A DNA stretch of 64,000 nucleotides from Bordetella sp. H567 (GCF_001704295.1 NZ_CP012334.1:3112084-3176083), one strand, 5' to 3'; positions 28,188-36,673 are shown, numbered from the stretch's first letter. The notes: generated by a model not told the origin, from the letters alone. Translations and numbers: made by a program.

Positions 28188-30431
28188 ATGGACGCGATCT
28201 ACCCTTCGCGCATTGGCCGTCTGACGCTCGGTGCGTTGCTGGTTTCGGCCGGCATGTCAGGCGTGGCGCCGTCACACGCGCAAACCAGCTATCCGCAGTC
28301 GGTGCCGGGGGCGACGATCCCGGCGCCGCCACAGGCCCCGCAGGCGCCCGTGTACCAGCAACAACCGGCATACCCGGACAACGGCGCCTATCCCCAGGAC
28401 CCGCCCGCGGGGACCTACCCGCAGAACGACCCCGCGCAGGCGCCGCCGTCGGCCGACACGCCGCCCCCGGGCTATCCCGCCCAGGCGCAGGCCGCCGATG
28501 GCGATGGTGCGCCGGACCCGGCCGATGCCAATCTGGCGGCGCTGGATACGTCTTCCGAGGCGCCTCCCCCGCTGCCGGCGTACGACCAGCCGCCGGCACC
28601 GGGTGACGGCTATATCTGGGTTCCGGGCTACTGGGCGCGCAACGCCTACGGGTTCTACTGGATACCGGGCGTCTGGGTATTGGCGCCCTACGTCGGCGCC
28701 CTCTGGACACCGGGCTACTGGCTATACGAAGGTCCCGTCTACCGCTGGCGCGGCGGCTACTGGGGGCCTCATGTGGGCTACTACGGCGGCATCGACTACG
28801 GCTTCGGCTATATCGGCCGGGGCTACGTCGGCGGCTACTGGCGTGACCGCCACTTCTACTACAACCGCGATGTCACGCGCGTCGTGCCCGGCAGATCGCG
28901 CTACATCTATAGCCATCCCGTGTCCATCGCCAGATCCGATGGGCCGCACGTGAGCTATTACGGGGGCCCCGGCGGCGTGCGCCGCGCCCCCGATGCGCGG
29001 GAACAGGCCGCGCAGCACGAGCGGCACACACCTCCCCTGCGTACGCAGACCGATCTGGTGCGCAACGCGGGGCAGGACCGGCAGCAGTACATGACGGTAA
29101 ACCAGGGGCGGCCACCCCAGGCCGCATTCGCCCATCCCGCCGGCAGCGCGGAGAACACGTGGCGCCGCCCGGACGGCAAGTGGGACCCGCGTGGCGGCGG
29201 CAATCCGGCGCATCAAGGCGCTCATGGAGCGGCGGACAAGGGTGGGCAAGGCGCGCATGACTCGAGCAACGCGTCCTGGCCAAGCAGGAACGGCCAGGCC
29301 CGGCAGATGGAAACGCAGCAGCGCCAGCTGGACCAACGCCTGCAAAGCCAGGAACGGCAAGCCGACCAGCAGCGCCAGCAATTGCAGCAGCGCCAATGGT
29401 CGCCGAAACACCAGCAGGCGCAGCAACCGCAATACCAACAGCAGCAGCACCAACAGCAACGGCTGGAGCAGCAGCAAACGCCACACCAGGAGCAACCGCG
29501 GCCGCCGCAGGCCGAGCAGCACCACCCGGACGCGCAGCCGCGCGGTGACGACCGGCCGCACGGGGGCGCCGCGCCACGCTCGCCGCAGGGAAGCGCCGCG
29601 CAGGCGCCGCAGGTGGCGCAAGCCGCGCCCACCTATACGCAGCAGCTGCAACAGCAACAGCAGTCACAGCAGCAACAGCTGCGGCTGCAGCAGCAGTTGC
29701 AGCAACAGCAGTTGCAGCAAAGGAACGAGCAGCAGCAGTTCCAGCAGCGCCAGCTGCAACAACCCCTGCCCCCGCTGCCGTCCGGACAGTCGCCACCCGA
29801 TTCGCAATACCAGCAGCAATTGCGCGAGCAACAACAGCGGCAGCAACAACAGCTTGAGCAGCAGCATGCGCAACAGCGGCAGCAGATGCAGCAAGAGCAA
29901 TTCCAACAGCGCCAGCAGCAGCAGTTCGACCAGCGCCAGCAGATGCAACGCGACCTGTACCGCCAACAGCAACAGGACCAGTTCCAACAACGACAGCAAT
30001 TCCAACAGCAGCAATATCGCCAGCAACAGCTGCAGCAGCAACAACAACAGCAGCAGTTCCGCCAGCAACAGCTGCAGCAGCAACAGCAACAGCAGCAATA
30101 CCGCCAGCAGCTGCAGCGCACGAACCAGCGCGAAGGCGACGCGCGGCAACAGGCGGTACGGCAGGAATACAACCAGCGCCAGCAGGCGGTATCGCAGCAA
30201 TTGGGGCTGCAGCAGCGCGAAATCGCGCAACAGGAACGCCTGCGCCAGCGCGAGCAGAATCAATCGCAACGGGAATGGCAGTCACAACGACAGCAATCAC
30301 AGCGGGAGCTCGCCCGGCACGACAACGCGCAGCGGCGCGAGATCCGCGCCGATCCGGTCCGGCAGACACAGGACCGCGGCGGCTCGCACCGACAGGCGCG
30401 TCCATCGTATACGCGCGAGTCCGGGCGCTGA
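28188..30431 (+). CDS. secreted YXWGXW-repeat protein with long glutamine-rich tail
   Basis: About 747 residues. A signal-like hydrophobic segment (residues 10-31, ending SHAQ) is followed by a Pro/Ala/Gln-rich stretch, then a compact aromatic block (about residues 140-225) with YXWGXW-type repeats such as IWVPGYW, WIPGVW, WTPGYW and YRWRGGYW. From about residue 375 to 705 the protein is mostly Gln, with scattered Arg, Leu, Phe and Tyr. GGAGG lies 4 bases before ATG 28188. YXWGXW repeats occur in cell-envelope proteins of unknown role; the length of the Gln tract is unusual for bacteria. It may be surface-exposed or aggregate-prone, which is inference. It follows a Tyr-rich lipoprotein. Confidence 0.82.
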   Translation: MDAIYPSRIGRLTLGALLVSAGMSGVAPSHAQTSYPQSVPGATIPAPPQAPQAPVYQQQPAYPDNGAYPQDPPAGTYPQNDPAQAPPSADTPPPGYPAQAQAADGDGAPDPADANLAALDTSSEAPPPLPAYDQPPAPGDGYIWVPGYWARNAYGFYWIPGVWVLAPYVGALWTPGYWLYEGPVYRWRGGYWGPHVGYYGGIDYGFGYIGRGYVGGYWRDRHFYYNRDVTRVVPGRSRYIYSHPVSIARSDGPHVSYYGGPGGVRRAPDAREQAAQHERHTPPLRTQTDLVRNAGQDRQQYMTVNQGRPPQAAFAHPAGSAENTWRRPDGKWDPRGGGNPAHQGAHGAADKGGQGAHDSSNASWPSRNGQARQMETQQRQLDQRLQSQERQADQQRQQLQQRQWSPKHQQAQQPQYQQQQHQQQRLEQQQTPHQEQPRPPQAEQHHPDAQPRGDDRPHGGAAPRSPQGSAAQAPQVAQAAPTYTQQLQQQQQSQQQQLRLQQQLQQQQLQQRNEQQQFQQRQLQQPLPPLPSGQSPPDSQYQQQLREQQQRQQQQLEQQHAQQRQQMQQEQFQQRQQQQFDQRQQMQRDLYRQQQQDQFQQRQQFQQQQYRQQQLQQQQQQQQFRQQQLQQQQQQQQYRQQLQRTNQREGDARQQAVRQEYNQRQQAVSQQLGLQQREIAQQERLRQREQNQSQREWQSQRQQSQRELARHDNAQRREIRADPVRQTQDRGGSHRQARPSYTRESGR
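29308..30303 (+). repeat. CAG/CAA-rich low-complexity tract coding poly-glutamine
   Basis: Nearly a kilobase dominated by CAG and CAA codons inside the YXWGXW protein. CAG and CAA alternate irregularly and are interrupted by CGC, TTC, CTG and TAC codons, so it is not a pure microsatellite, but slippage and length differences between strains are likely. Confidence 0.85.
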
Positions 30432-30441
30432 CACGGGGTCG

Positions 30442-30500
30442 CCGGCCACTGAAGACGGCATCGCGTGGCCGCTGGCATGGGACACCGGCCACTGAAGACG
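30442..30500 (+). repeat. short direct repeat downstream of the poly-Gln gene
   Basis: CCGGCCACTGAAGACG occurs at 30442-30457 and 30485-30500, 43 bases apart; a shorter relative (GCTGAAGACGC) lies at 30564-30574. The 298 bases between the poly-Gln gene and the autotransporter otherwise hold no gene. Confidence 0.6.
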
Positions 30501-30600
30501 CCGCTCCTGGATCTTGCGGGCGACTGGCGCCCCTGGATTGTCGCCACCGCGCCACATCCATGCGCTGAAGACGCGTCGGGCCCGGCGCGGCGGCCACCAT

Positions 30601-30614
30601 TCAGAACATTCTGA
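30601..30614. promoter_or_regulatory. palindrome upstream of the autotransporter gene
   Basis: TCAGAA-CA-TTCTGA is a perfect 14-base inverted repeat in a locally AT-rich stretch, 116 bases before the autotransporter ATG. It has the size of a dimeric regulator site; no specific regulator can be named. Confidence 0.35.
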
Positions 30615-30651
30615 TATTCGCCTTACAGGTAACTGAATACATTGCGTAGCG

Positions 30652-30671
30652 CCATCCGGAGCGCCGGATGG
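30652..30671 (+). promoter_or_regulatory. hairpin in the probable 5' leader of the autotransporter
   Basis: Eight-bp stem CCATCCGG / CCGGATGG with four-base loop AGCG, 59 bases before the start codon. It could be the end of the previous unit or a leader structure affecting translation or stability. Confidence 0.35.
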
Positions 30672-30729
30672 GCACGCAAACGCGACGGCATTCGACGCGT
30701 TCTCTGTGTAGTCAGTTCATAAGGTAAAT

Positions 30730-32202
30730 ATGTTTTCCCGCATCGCTGCACCAGGCCAGGCGACCCCTGGCCGCCACGCGCGCGCGCGCCTCTTGCCCGC
30801 GCTCACCGCTCATATCCTAGCTGGCGGCCTGTGCCTGCCCGCCCTCGCCTCCGCCCAAGTCACCAACGGCCCCGAGGCCCTGAAAGCCAAGCTCCGGTGG
30901 CAGAAGGAACACTTGGCTCAAAGGCACGCCACCCCGGTGGAGGAACCGGCGCCGCAAGCCGAAACTCCGACCGGCGCCGAAGCGCTTCTGGCCAAGCTCA
31001 AATGGCAGAAGGAACATCTCGCCAACCGGCACAGCCAGCCCACGGCCGAGGAAGGCGCACTTCCCCAGGATCCGGCAGCCGCCGAATCCCAGCCTGAGCA
31101 CACCGCGGAGTCCCAGGTCGAACAGAACGCCGACTCACCCGCCGAACACGCGACCGAGGTGGCGCAGTCCACGTCGTCGAACACCGACGCCACGGATGCA
31201 GAGCCCGCCCTGAGCGAAGACGAGGCTCGTCGGCTCGTCCAGCAATTCCATCAGTTTTCCGGCGAAATACACGCCAGCGTCCTGGGCCACCTGAACCAGG
31301 AGTCCGACGATATCCGCGCCGCGCTGCTCCAGCGCACGCGTGGCCCGTTCGGTATCGCCGATGGTTCCGCCGACATCGCTGCGGCGTCGGACACGGCAGT
31401 CTGGGCCACGGTGCTGGGTTCGAACGGCACCCTGCGTGGCGAGCATGGCACCGCGGACCTGCGAAGCTCCAGCGCCGGCTTTCTGCTCGGCACCGACTTT
31501 TCCGTCTCGCCCACGACACGCCTGGGCGCGGCGGCCGGCTTCTCGAACAGCCGCGCACGGCTGGGTGACCGCTACAGCAAGGCCAACGTCGACACCTACA
31601 CGCTGGGCCTGTACGGATCGACGCAGCTGGACCCCATCCGCCTGGGCTATGGCGCCGCCTATTCCTGGCACGGCATCCGGACCTCGCGCGAGACGGACGA
31701 CCTGGATCCGGCCAAGGCGAATTACCGCGGCCGCACCGCGCAACTGTTCGGCGAAGCGGCCTACGTCCTGCCGCTGGGCAGCGCCACCGTGGAACCTTAC
31801 CTGGGCCTGGCCTACGTGAACACCCGCACGGCAAACGTCGCCGAGTCCGGTACCGCGGCCCTGAATGCGAAGGGAGCCAGCCAGGGATTGGCCTTTTCCA
31901 CGCTGGGCACGCGCGCCAGCAATGAATGGGAACTGCAAAAAGACCTGAGCCTGACGCTGCATGGCGGGCTGGGATGGCGTCACGCCTACGGCGATGTCAC
32001 GCCGTCGACGCGCGTGTCGTTCAACCAGGGCGATAGCTTCACGGTGACGGGCGTTCCGATCGCACGCGACGCCTTAGTGGCCGAAGCCGGCATCACCTTG
32101 CGATCGACGGGCAATATGAGCTTGGGACTGGGGTACGCCGGCCAGTTCGCTCGCAAGGCCACCGACCACAACCTGAAGGTGAATGCTTCCTGGGTATTCT
32201 GA
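30730..32202 (+). CDS. short autotransporter with N-terminal WQKEHL repeats
   Basis: Type Va autotransporter of 490 residues. A long signal peptide ends near residue 42 (ALASAQ). The passenger is only about 160 residues and starts with two tandem 35-residue units, each with E-A-L-x-A-K-L-x-W-Q-K-E-H-L-A-x-R-H (residues 47-66 and 82-101), followed by a Glu/Pro/Ser/Thr-rich disordered stretch. A linker helix with FSGEIHASVLGHL (about 178-205) leads into a beta-barrel domain of about 265 residues ending in the C-terminal Phe of outer-membrane proteins. A weak AAGGTAA precedes the ATG. Barrel assignment is firm; the passenger is not one I recognise. Confidence 0.85.
   Translation: MFSRIAAPGQATPGRHARARLLPALTAHILAGGLCLPALASAQVTNGPEALKAKLRWQKEHLAQRHATPVEEPAPQAETPTGAEALLAKLKWQKEHLANRHSQPTAEEGALPQDPAAAESQPEHTAESQVEQNADSPAEHATEVAQSTSSNTDATDAEPALSEDEARRLVQQFHQFSGEIHASVLGHLNQESDDIRAALLQRTRGPFGIADGSADIAAASDTAVWATVLGSNGTLRGEHGTADLRSSSAGFLLGTDFSVSPTTRLGAAAGFSNSRARLGDRYSKANVDTYTLGLYGSTQLDPIRLGYGAAYSWHGIRTSRETDDLDPAKANYRGRTAQLFGEAAYVLPLGSATVEPYLGLAYVNTRTANVAESGTAALNAKGASQGLAFSTLGTRASNEWELQKDLSLTLHGGLGWRHAYGDVTPSTRVSFNQGDSFTVTGVPIARDALVAEAGITLRSTGNMSLGLGYAGQFARKATDHNLKVNASWVF
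30868..31035 (+). repeat. tandem repeat coding two WQKEHL units of the autotransporter passenger
   Basis: Two copies with a 105-base period, the second truncated. The protein identity between copies is high while several third codon positions differ, so the duplication is not recent and the peptide sequence seems to be kept. Confidence 0.75.
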
Positions 32203-32211
32203 TCGGGTAAA

Positions 32212-32248
32212 GGCGCCGCGGCAACGGAAGCCCCGTCACCGCGGCGCC
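32212..32248. terminator. bidirectional hairpin between autotransporter and arsC-like gene
   Basis: Perfect 10-bp stem GGCGCCGCGG / CCGCGGCGCC around a 17-base loop that itself can pair ACGG with CCGT. It lies between two convergent genes. T runs are absent, but position and stability suggest a shared transcription end. Confidence 0.55.
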
Positions 32249-32280
32249 CGCGCTGGATGGGTCGAGCCACTGCGGCAAGC

Positions 32281-32634
32281 CTACTCCGGCAGGATTTCCT
32301 GCACGACTTCGGCGGGCCGGCACAGGCGCGCGCCCCGGGACGTGACGACAAAAGGCCGGTTGATCAGGATGGGATGCTCGATCATGGCATCGAGCAGCCT
32401 ATCGTCGCTGACGTCGGCCGCATCCAGGCCCAGTTCCTGGTAGATCGGCTCCTTGGCGCGAACGGCATCGCGCACGCTCAGGCCCGCCCGCGCAATGAGG
32501 TCCTTCAAGGTGTCGCGCGACGGCGGCGTCTTCAGGTATTCCACGATGGTGGGCGTGACGCCTGCTTCGCGCAGGGCTTCGAGCACGGTGCGCGAGGTTC
32601 CGCACCGTGGATTGTGATAGATGGTGGTGGACAT
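32281..32634 (-). CDS. ArsC-like arsenate reductase (glutaredoxin type)
   Basis: Thioredoxin-fold protein of 117 residues beginning MSTTIYHNPRCGTSR, with the catalytic Cys at residue 11. The C-terminal pattern INRPFVV...GARLCRP matches ArsC rather than Spx or YffB, and the length is normal. Reduces arsenate to arsenite with glutathione and glutaredoxin in known members. No arsenite pump or ArsR lies nearby, so a housekeeping or different role is possible. Confidence 0.85.
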   Translation of the reverse strand: MSTTIYHNPRCGTSRTVLEALREAGVTPTIVEYLKTPPSRDTLKDLIARAGLSVRDAVRAKEPIYQELGLDAADVSDDRLLDAMIEHPILINRPFVVTSRGARLCRPAEVVQEILPE

Positions 32635-32764
32635 GGCGTGACCTGTACGAATACGCGCTGCGGCGCGAGGTCGCAAAGTCTACTCCGCGCGAAGGACCGC
32701 TGCTAGGGCCCGGCAACCCAGGAAGACGCGTCGCGCTGGCGCAAGGGTGAGTGCCTGGCGGCCC

Positions 32765-34213
32765 CTAGTTGAACGGCCAGACGGTGGGATGAGTGCCGGG
32801 CGGCGCCGATGGCCTACACCATTTGGCGGGTGTGGCGGAAAACCGCGCGGCATGACGCACTGCGGCAAGGCTGCCGAAGCCCGATGCGGTTTCCTCAAGA
32901 TACCCATCCAGCGGCGGCATCGGGCAGCTCAAGCCGTGCGGCACGCGCGGCAGGCCGCGCAGCCAACGGGCGGTCTGCGCCAGCGACACGCGGACATGCC
33001 AGCTTCCGCCCTCCGTCGCTTGCCGGGCCAGCGCAACCTGGGCGCCGAAAGCCATCAGGTAGCCGCTGGCGTAATCCAGGATCTGGACCGGCAAGGGGCG
33101 CGGCGCTTCCTGGCCGGCCGCTTGCGCTTCCGCATGATTGAAGCCGCTTGCCGTCTGCACCAGGGAATCGAAGCCGCGGCGTCGTGCCCAGGGGCCGACA
33201 TGGCCATAAGCGGACAAGGAGACGTAGACGATACCTGGCCGCAAACGGGCGACGTCCTGCGGCCCGAAGCCTTGCGCTTCGAGGGCGCCCGGCCGATACC
33301 CCTGCACGAACACATTCGTGCTGCGCAGCAGATTACCCAGCGTGATGCGGCCGCTCGCGGTATCCAGGTCCGCCAGCACCGAAAGCTTGCCGCGGCTGGT
33401 TTCCGCGATGGCACCGATGTTCGGCAGGTTGGGGGAATTCAAGAGCATCACATCCGCGCCGTAGGCGGCCAGCGTGCGACCGCAGACTGGCCCGGCGATG
33501 ATGCGTGTCAGGTCCAGTACGCGGATGTCCTGCAGGGGGCGAGGATCCTGGCCATAGCGCGGCAAGGGGCGCTCCGGCGCATCGCCGATGCGTTCGATGC
33601 ACACCAGCGGCAGCTGCGACACGGCAATCGCTTGCGGATGGCGGTCCCATTCGTCGAAGGTACGCAAGGCAGCCACTACCAGCCCGGCATCAGCCGCGGC
33701 CTCTTCGAACTCCAGCGCCTTCCAGCGCGACAGTGCGCGCTCGACGGCGCGGCGCTCGACGGTGGCGCCGGTGGGGCATCCCAGCAGCGCGAGCGCGCCG
33801 TCGCGGTGATGCGCGAAATTGGCGTGTATGCGAACCCAGTTGCCGTCGCCGCAGCGGTACACGCCGGTGATCTTGTCCCAGCTATTCGGCTGCACGCCAT
33901 CCACGGTGAAGTAGCCGCGGGTTTCCTGCGCCGCATGGCGCATGTCGACCGACACCCGCTGGCGCCGGCCGCCGCGCATGTGCCAGATTTCGCCGGCGGC
34001 CAGCGCCGCGGCGCCCATGCTGCATTGAGCGGCCATGCCCACGGAAAACGACGAGGGAAGGACGGGATCGGCGCCCGGCAGATCGATGTAGCCAAGCGCC
34101 TCTTCCGGCATATCGGCCCTCTGCCATAAGGCCGTCAGCGCGCCGTGCGCCGATTTGCGACTGGAAGAAGCCCCTCTGAAGAAGGGCGGACGTAGATCCA
34201 TCAAATATCCCAT
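32765..34213 (-). CDS. CaiB/BaiF (type III) CoA-transferase with altered domain order
   Basis: Protein of 482 residues. The usual N-terminal motif of the family (RVLDLTRIIAGP) appears only at residues 231-242, and the segment around the catalytic Asp (RGFDSLVQTASG, Asp 349) follows it. Residues 25-215 instead resemble the second half of the fold: AAALAAGEIW...RVSVDMRHAAQE, VYRCGDGNWVRIHANF and AALRTFDEWDRHPQ. The protein therefore looks like C-half then N-half, either a circular permutation or a fusion of two incomplete copies. Related enzymes move CoA between short organic acids. It stands alone on the minus strand; the reading frame is intact and shows no frameshift. Confidence 0.8.
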   Translation of the reverse strand: MGYLMDLRPPFFRGASSSRKSAHGALTALWQRADMPEEALGYIDLPGADPVLPSSFSVGMAAQCSMGAAALAAGEIWHMRGGRRQRVSVDMRHAAQETRGYFTVDGVQPNSWDKITGVYRCGDGNWVRIHANFAHHRDGALALLGCPTGATVERRAVERALSRWKALEFEEAAADAGLVVAALRTFDEWDRHPQAIAVSQLPLVCIERIGDAPERPLPRYGQDPRPLQDIRVLDLTRIIAGPVCGRTLAAYGADVMLLNSPNLPNIGAIAETSRGKLSVLADLDTASGRITLGNLLRSTNVFVQGYRPGALEAQGFGPQDVARLRPGIVYVSLSAYGHVGPWARRRGFDSLVQTASGFNHAEAQAAGQEAPRPLPVQILDYASGYLMAFGAQVALARQATEGGSWHVRVSLAQTARWLRGLPRVPHGLSCPMPPLDGYLEETASGFGSLAAVRHAARFSATPAKWCRPSAPPGTHPTVWPFN

Positions 34214-34639
34214 TGCGGCTGGCCGTACTTATCCCAGCGCATTACAAATCTTGGGCATCGAGAGCGTCAACATCGTACGAGGCAACGCGTGTTTCACGGT
34301 TTGACCGCTCAGGGCCGAAGCGCTGCGTGTCAGCGGGCATCGCGATTCTTTGACGCGATGATGCCGTCACATCTGTTTTCGTTTTGCAGCTCAAACCTAC
34401 GCGAACGAACCCTGCGGTGTGACGCGCTTCCAACAGTCCGCGTATCGCGGCAGCGCCGCTGATTTGCCCGGACCTGGCCGCGCGGCGCGGTCGCCGATCG
34501 CGCACCGGAAGGTCATGCAATAGTGCGCAAAACAACGCAATGGAGATACCTCGTCAGCGCGAGGATGTGTACGGAGGCCGCGGGTGCGTGGCGCCCCGGA
34601 CGACTTGGCGCCCGCGCGTGGCGCGCCGGTACGTCGGCT
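34214..34639. other. 426-base intergenic region without a supported gene
   Basis: Between the permuted CoA-transferase and the TPR gene. An open frame on the minus strand (34242-34535) is Arg/Ala-rich with no recognisable features or ribosome-binding site. A possible 7-bp hairpin CATCGCG / CGCGATG lies at 34338-34360. GC is somewhat lower at 34250-34420. I see nothing else. Confidence 0.5.
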
Positions 34640-34960
34640 TCAACGATCCAGCCGCCGCAGGAAAACCGCGACCTCCTTGACGACCTGCACATCGCCGTGG
34701 GCGTTGGCGACGGCGGTCGCGCGCTCCCATGCTTCGCGCGCGCCTTCGCGATCGCCCCTGCCCAAACGCGCCTTGCCCAACCATTTCCACGCCACCGAAT
34801 AGTCGGGATCGTAGGCCACGGAAGTTTCCAGGTGCTCGCAAGCCTTGTCGAAATTGCCGGCCTCCGCATAGGCCTTGCCCAGGGTGTAGCGCAACAGCTT
34901 GTCATCGCGGCCCGAAGCCAGCATGGCTTCCAGACGCTCGGTCATCGATGCCGTCGTCAT
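34640..34960 (-). CDS. small TPR-repeat protein
   Basis: Protein of 106 residues built of about two to three tetratricopeptide repeats: KLLRYTLGKAYAEAGNFDKACEHLETSVAYDP and VAWKWLGKARLGRGDREGAREAWERA are clear. No signal peptide, so cytoplasmic. TPRs mediate protein contacts; the partner is unknown. Start ATG 34960 is preceded by GGGAGGAC. It is divergent from the glutathione peroxidase gene. Confidence 0.85.
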   Translation of the reverse strand: MTTASMTERLEAMLASGRDDKLLRYTLGKAYAEAGNFDKACEHLETSVAYDPDYSVAWKWLGKARLGRGDREGAREAWERATAVANAHGDVQVVKEVAVFLRRLDR

Positions 34961-35118
34961 GGCGTCCTCCCTACGTGTGGATGGAACGATACCGCTTTCC
35001 CACATGGACAGGCACGGTGGCGGCGTTGAAGGCACCCAAGGCCGCCGACACGGCAGGCGATGGCATCGCGTTCTACAATGCAGCCATCTTCCGCGTGACG
35101 ACGAAGGCGCGCCCCGCC

Positions 35119-35604
35119 ATGACTTCCCTTGCCGATTTTTCCGCCATCGATATCGACGGCACGCAGCGTTCGCTGGGCGACTATGCAGGTCGCGTGGTGC
35201 TGGTCGTCAACGTCGCGTCCCGCTGCGGCTTCACGCCGCAGTATGCCGGCCTGGAAGCGCTGTACCGCAAACATTGCGATGCCGGATTCACGGTACTGGG
35301 CTTTCCCTGCGACCAGTTCCGCCATCAGGAGCCCGGGGACGAAGCGGAGATCAAGCGCTTTTGCGCCCTGCGGTATGACGTGACGTTCCCGCTGTTCTCC
35401 AAGATCGACGTCAACGGCGACGGCGCCCACCCCTTGTACCGCTGGCTCAAGCGCGAGCGCCCGGGGCTGCTTGGCACGCAGTCCATCAAATGGAATTTCA
35501 CCAAATTCCTGATCGGACGCGACGGGCAGCCGATCCGGCGCTATGGTCCGGTGGACAAGCCGGAAGCGATCGCGCCCGCGATCGTCGCGGCCTGCGGCAG
35601 CTAG
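35119..35604 (+). CDS. glutathione peroxidase (Cys type)
   Basis: Peroxidase of 161 residues that reduces hydroperoxides with thiols. The catalytic triad plus Asn is present: Cys 36 (ASRCGFTPQY), Gln 66 (PCDQF), Trp 125 and Asn 126 (KWNFTKFL). Cys replaces the selenocysteine of animal enzymes, as in bacterial BtuE. ATG 35119 is chosen because the longer upstream open frame is the shadow of the TPR gene. It converges with the CoA-ester lyase gene. Confidence 0.93.
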   Translation: MTSLADFSAIDIDGTQRSLGDYAGRVVLVVNVASRCGFTPQYAGLEALYRKHCDAGFTVLGFPCDQFRHQEPGDEAEIKRFCALRYDVTFPLFSKIDVNGDGAHPLYRWLKRERPGLLGTQSIKWNFTKFLIGRDGQPIRRYGPVDKPEAIAPAIVAACGS

Positions 35605-35619
35605 GTTTTCTCCGGGCGC

Positions 35620-36486
35620 TCAGGAAATCATGCCGGCCCGGCGCGCGGTTTCCACCAGACGCTCCGCGCCCGCGATGAAAGGACCGTCCACCAGCTTGCC
35701 GTCCACCACGAAGGCACCGGTTCCCTTGGCCAGGTGTTCGCGCGCGGCCTGAACCACGCGCAGCGCGTGCGCGACATCCTGTTCGTCGGGCATGAACACT
35801 TCATTTGCCAAGGGCACTTGCGTGGGGTGGATGCAGCTCTTGCCCGCGAAGCCCAGGTCGCGGGCGGCCGCGGCATCGGCGCGATAACCGTCCGGGTCGC
35901 CGATATTGACGAAGGCGCCATCATAGGCGTCGATACCCGCCTCCGCCGCCGCCAGGCGCACCTGCATGCGCACGTGCTGAACCATGGCGGGGTGCCCCTG
36001 ACGTATCCCCAGCGGCGCCAGCAGGTCGCCAAAGCCGATCTGCAGGCCGGACACGCGGGCATGCGCGCCGGCGATCTCCGCGGCGCGGCGCAGGCCGCGC
36101 GGCGATTCGATATTGGCCAGGATGCCGATGGGGCGCGCGATGCCCCGCTCGCCTTCCAGCCGCTGCAGCAGTTCGGCGGCCGCGCGCACGGTATCGGGAT
36201 CTTCCACCATGGGCAGGTTCAACAGGCGCAGCGCGGGCCAGGCCACGGCTTCGATGTCCTGCCGAAAGTGCGGCGTGTCGATACCATTGCAGCGCACCAC
36301 GGCGACTTTGCTGTCCAGCCCCGCGGGCGCGGATTGCAGCCAGGCGGACAGGGTGGTGCGCGCTTCGGCCTTGCGGCCTTCTTCCACCGCGTCTTCCAGA
36401 TCCAGCGAAATGGCGTCGGCCGCGCTGGCCAGCGCCTTGGCGTAGAGCTCCGGGCGCGAAGCCGGAACGAAGAGTTTGCTGCGCAT
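35620..36486 (-). CDS. HpcH/HpaI-CitE family CoA-ester lyase
   Basis: TIM-barrel lyase of 288 residues. It starts MRSKLFVPASRPELYAKAL, typical of CitE-like malyl-, citramalyl- or hydroxymethylglutaryl-CoA lyases, with DAISLDLEDAV and ESPRGLRRAAEIA metal-binding segments and the C-terminal GKSCIHPTQV. Expected reaction: cleavage of a 3-hydroxyacyl-CoA to acetyl-CoA and a keto acid. It is divergent from the Bug gene; a GntR-type operator lies between them. In context it could finish a pathway whose acid is activated by one of the CoA-transferases. Confidence 0.88.
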   Translation of the reverse strand: MRSKLFVPASRPELYAKALASAADAISLDLEDAVEEGRKAEARTTLSAWLQSAPAGLDSKVAVVRCNGIDTPHFRQDIEAVAWPALRLLNLPMVEDPDTVRAAAELLQRLEGERGIARPIGILANIESPRGLRRAAEIAGAHARVSGLQIGFGDLLAPLGIRQGHPAMVQHVRMQVRLAAAEAGIDAYDGAFVNIGDPDGYRADAAAARDLGFAGKSCIHPTQVPLANEVFMPDEQDVAHALRVVQAAREHLAKGTGAFVVDGKLVDGPFIAGAERLVETARRAGMIS

Positions 36487-36580
36487 GAAACCTTCCTCCA
36501 TGCCCCCTGGGCGTTCCCGCTCGCGCGGTGATACCAGGCGGCGACGGGGCGCTGCGCCGACCCTGGGGTAAATCCCGATT

Positions 36581-36604
36581 TTGTGAATTGTAGACAATTA
36601 ACAA
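36581..36604. promoter_or_regulatory. GntR-type operator between CoA-ester lyase and Bug genes
   Basis: Core palindrome AATTGT-AG-ACAATT (36586-36599), extended by outer arms TTGT and ACAA with one mismatch. The same core in reverse complement (ATTGTCTACAATT) occurs at 45422-45434 before the CoA-transferase at the other end of the cluster. The TTGT-NN-ACAA form fits FCD-subfamily GntR regulators, one of which is encoded at 39313-39999. Confidence 0.65.
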
Positions 36605-36673
36605 TGGCCGGCATAGACTCGCTGTGCACCCGGAACCCACCGGCGACCGTCACCTCTTGGGGGAACGCCAGCC

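Noticed and set aside
29308-30303. Possible CRISPR or satellite array in the repeat-rich stretch
   Set aside because: No regular repeat-spacer pattern; it is an in-frame CAG/CAA codon tract within an exported protein.
28873-30600. Ala/Val-rich 575-codon frame on the minus strand opposite the poly-Gln gene
   Set aside because: CAG/CAA repeats read on the other strand give repetitive Leu, Ala or Cys runs; no start signal or domain.
34242-34535. Possible 97-residue gene on the minus strand
   Set aside because: Arg/Ala-rich composition, no ribosome-binding site, no motif; treated as intergenic.
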